Source of the DNA: Alphaproteobacteria bacterium
GTDB lineage: Bacteria; Pseudomonadota; Alphaproteobacteria; Reyranellales; Reyranellaceae
Assembly (NCBI GenBank): GCA_013290035.1
Contig: JABCYT010000181.1
Location: 1-6,888 of the forward strand
Reading direction: 5' to 3'
Length of the DNA: 6,888 nucleotides
The stretch's first letter is position 1. Every line of letters starts with the position of its first letter. Positions 5,456 to 6,888 of this stretch are shown here, in pieces. The notes below the pieces were generated by a model, which was given only the letters and a program-made list of their open reading frames with translations, was not told where the DNA came from and ran no database searches. A program made the position numbers and the translations under genes.

Positions 5456-6241
5456 TCAGGCCTTGATACCGTATTTCGCCGCCCAGCCTAGGCCGGCGCC
5501 GGTCGTGGTCTTGGGCTTGTATTCGAGGCCGACATATCCCTGGTAGCCCAGCCGGTCGAGCACATCGAGCAGGTAGAGATGGTTGGCCTCGCCGATGTCG
5601 GGCTCGTTGCGATCGGGGTTGCCGGCGATCTGCACGTGGGCGGTGATCGGGAACAGCCGTTCGGTGCGCTTGGTAAGGTCTCCCTCCGTCACCTGCATGT
5701 GATAGAGGTCGAGCTGCAGGCGCAGATGCGGCGCGCCCACCTCGTCGATGATCTGCTTCACCTGATCGGTCGTGTTGGTGAAGTAGCCCGGAATGTCGCG
5801 GTGGTTGATCGGCTCCAGCACCAGGGTGAGGCCGCTCTTGGCGGTGCGGTCGCACGCCATCTTGAGGTTGGCGACGAACGTCTTGTGCATCGCCTTCACG
5901 TCGGCAGCCGGCGCGATCATGCCGGACATGACGTGAAGCGTGCGGCATTCCAGGACCTTGGCGTAGTCGAGCGCCTTGTCGAGCGCGGCCGAGAACTCGG
6001 CCTCGCGGCCGGGTAACGCCGCCAGGCCGCGCTCGCCCTTGCTCCAATCGCCCGGCGGCAGGTTGAACAATGCCTGCGCCAGTTGGTGCTTCTTGAGTTC
6101 GCCGGCGATGTCGGCCGCCGGCGCCTCGTAGGGGAACAGGACCTCGACGGCCTTGAAGCCGTGGGCGGCGGCGGCGCCGAAGCGCTGCAGGAAGGGGACT
6201 TCCTGGTAGATCCAGGAGAGGTTGGCGGCGAGCTTGGGCAT
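5456..6241 (-). CDS. otnI: Hydroxypyruvate isomerase family protein (Hyi/OtnI)
   Basis: This TIM-barrel metal-dependent isomerase belongs to the family that interconverts hydroxypyruvate and tartronate semialdehyde (Hyi) or 2-oxo- and 3-oxo-tetronate (OtnI). The 261 residues start MPKLAANLSWIYQEVPFLQRF, the family's typical N-terminus. Likely metal and catalytic residues are Glu143 (LVLEPIN), Asp178 (LQLDLYH), Gln204 (AHVQIAG) and Glu240 (VGLEYKP). The motifs NLPPGDW, GERGLAALPGRE and EPINHRDIPGY look closer to Hyi, while the neighbours are those of the tetronate pathway, so the symbol follows context and is tentative. The ATG at 6241 is chosen over the in-frame ATG at 6268 because AGGA lies 8 bases upstream, the protein then matches family length, and the longer start falls inside a hairpin arm. 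ltnD follows after 3 bases. Confidence 0.85.
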   Translation of the reverse strand: MPKLAANLSWIYQEVPFLQRFGAAAAHGFKAVEVLFPYEAPAADIAGELKKHQLAQALFNLPPGDWSKGERGLAALPGREAEFSAALDKALDYAKVLECRTLHVMSGMIAPAADVKAMHKTFVANLKMACDRTAKSGLTLVLEPINHRDIPGYFTNTTDQVKQIIDEVGAPHLRLQLDLYHMQVTEGDLTKRTERLFPITAHVQIAGNPDRNEPDIGEANHLYLLDVLDRLGYQGYVGLEYKPKTTTGAGLGWAAKYGIKA

Positions 6242-6249
6242 GGATTTGG

Positions 6250-6253
6250 TCCT
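6250..6253 (-). promoter_or_regulatory. Ribosome binding site that fixes the isomerase start
   Basis: On the minus strand AGGA lies 8 bases before the ATG at 6241. The alternative ATG at 6268 has no such site within reach and sits in the left arm of the palindrome. Confidence 0.55.
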
Positions 6254-6262
6254 GGCGCTATT

Positions 6263-6286
6263 TGTCATCCTGAGCGCAGGATGACA
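6263..6286. repeat. Perfect intercistronic palindrome (REP-like)
   Basis: TGTCATCCTG (6263-6272) and CAGGATGACA (6277-6286) form a perfect 10-base-pair stem with a 4-base loop (AGCG on plus, CGCT on minus). It fills the only sizeable gap (69 bases) within the minus-strand operon. No T-tract follows on the minus strand, so it is not a classical terminator. I recall the GTCATCCTGAGCG core as a dispersed intergenic repeat in many high-GC proteobacteria, which makes a REP-type element the best reading. A role in mRNA stability or in differential expression of the genes on either side is possible. Confidence 0.65.
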
Positions 6287-6310
6287 GAGGGCATGAGGCG
6301 ACGTTGGGAC

Positions 6311-6888
6311 TCACGACGGAAACGCTTTTTCGACGTCACGCACCTGCGCGTCGCTCAGCAGGCGTACCTTGAAGCCCTGCAACAGCAGGTGGAGCTTGGC
6401 GGTCTCTTCCAGCTCCTCGATCGAGGCCGACGCGGCCGACAGCGACGTGCCGGCGACGACCGGCCCGTGATTGGCCAGGAGCACGGCGCGATGGCCCCTG
6501 GCATAGTCGCGGATGGCGTCGGCGAGCTTGGGGTCACCCGGCTTGAAGTAGGGCACCAGCGGCAGCTTGCCGACCCGCATCACGAAGTACGGCGTGATCG
6601 GCGGCAGCGTGGTCTCCTTGTTGTGATGGCACGACGGATCGAGGCAGGAGATCGCCACGGCGTGCGTGCAATGAAGATGCACGATGGCGCCGTCCCTGGG
6701 CCGCACGTCGTAGACCGAGCGATGCAGCAGCGCCTCCTTGGTCGGCGGATCGCCGGCCACGTGCTTGCCTGAAAGATCGATCTTGGAGAGCTGGCCGGGC
6801 AAAAGCTCGCCCAGCGAGGAATTGGTCGGCGTCATCAGCCAGCCGTCGGCCACGCGCGCGCTGATATTGCCTGAGGTGCCGGGGCAGA
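6311..6888 (-). CDS. otnC: Class II aldolase/adducin family, 3-oxo-tetronate 4-phosphate decarboxylase-like (5' end outside window)
   Basis: OtnC removes CO2 from 3-oxo-tetronate 4-phosphate to give dihydroxyacetone phosphate. About 191 residues are visible; the frame remains open to the edge, and the codons before the GTG at 6853 encode GTSGNISAR, the family's phosphate-binding block, so the true start lies beyond 6888 and perhaps 20-30 residues are missing. Other marks are LMTPTNSSLG, GDPPTKE with the catalytic Glu, the zinc ligands in VHLHCTH (two His of HLH) and the third His in LLANHGPVV. The blocks TPYFVMRVGKLPLVPYFKPGDPKL and SIEELEETAKL fit OtnC (E. coli YgbL) better than fuculose or ribulose phosphate aldolases, judged from memory. 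It is the first visible gene of the operon. Confidence 0.85.
   Translation of the reverse strand, partial: CPGTSGNISARVADGWLMTPTNSSLGELLPGQLSKIDLSGKHVAGDPPTKEALLHRSVYDVRPRDGAIVHLHCTHAVAISCLDPSCHHNKETTLPPITPYFVMRVGKLPLVPYFKPGDPKLADAIRDYARGHRAVLLANHGPVVAGTSLSAASASIEELEETAKLHLLLQGFKVRLLSDAQVRDVEKAFPS

Noticed and set aside
5094..6047. 317-codon minus-strand ORF overlapping the isomerase and dehydrogenase genes
   Set aside because: Arg/Gly/Ala-rich and out of frame with two recognised enzymes; no motif of its own.
6242..6268. Extended nine-residue N-terminus of the isomerase from the ATG at 6268
   Set aside because: That ATG lies in the palindrome arm, lacks a ribosome binding site, and the family starts at the MPKLAANLS position.
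6083..6772. 229-codon plus-strand ORF opposite the isomerase and aldolase genes
   Set aside because: Runs through the intercistronic palindrome and antisense to conserved enzymes; no domain.
1..6888. CRISPR arrays, tRNA/rRNA genes, insertion sequences, attachment sites
   Set aside because: No regularly spaced direct repeats, tRNA-like folds, transposase motifs or flanking target duplications were seen on either strand.

Overview
The window looks like chromosomal DNA from a high-GC alphaproteobacterium, probably Rhizobiales- or Reyranella-like. I base this on G/C-ending codons, the mix of Tad-type genes with acid-sugar catabolism, and a dispersed-type intergenic palindrome. The taxonomic placement is an impression, because no marker gene is present.

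Layout. (1) Bases 1-766, plus strand: the C-terminal ~254 residues of phenylacetate-CoA ligase (PaaK), cut by the window edge. (2) Bases 774-3105: a small Tad-like (Flp pilus) island. A minus-strand gene (774-1034) encodes an 86-residue single-pass membrane protein whose N-terminus resembles a Flp prepilin with conservative changes at the key sites. A 306-base divergent spacer follows, holding two related hairpins and a candidate 22-codon ORF with a good ribosome binding site. Next come a TadE-like minor pseudopilin gene and a TadG-like gene with a von Willebrand A domain, 13 bases apart. No TadA/CpaF ATPase, secretin, TadB/TadC or TadV peptidase gene is in view. (3) Bases 3107-6888, minus strand: a four-gene metabolic operon, transcribed in the order class II aldolase/decarboxylase (OtnC-like, 5' end outside the window), hydroxypyruvate isomerase family protein (Hyi/OtnI), L-threonate dehydrogenase-like NAD enzyme (LtnD), pyruvate kinase. 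Gene gaps are 69, 3 and 9 bases.

How the genes fit together. LtnD, OtnI, an OtnK kinase and OtnC form the known four-carbon acid-sugar route: L-threonate to 2-oxo-tetronate, 3-oxo-tetronate, its 4-phosphate, then dihydroxyacetone phosphate plus CO2. Pyruvate kinase at the end would drain the triose to pyruvate. The DUF1537 kinase OtnK is not in the window; the obvious place for it is beyond base 6888. The isomerase carries motifs closer to true hydroxypyruvate isomerase, so a glyoxylate/hydroxypyruvate role cannot be excluded. TadG and pyruvate kinase converge with a single base between their stop codons.

The most interesting signals are the altered Flp-like prepilin beside tadE/tadG, the structured divergent leader with its possible small peptide, the motif mix in the acid-sugar operon, and a K+-independent-type signature in the pyruvate kinase.
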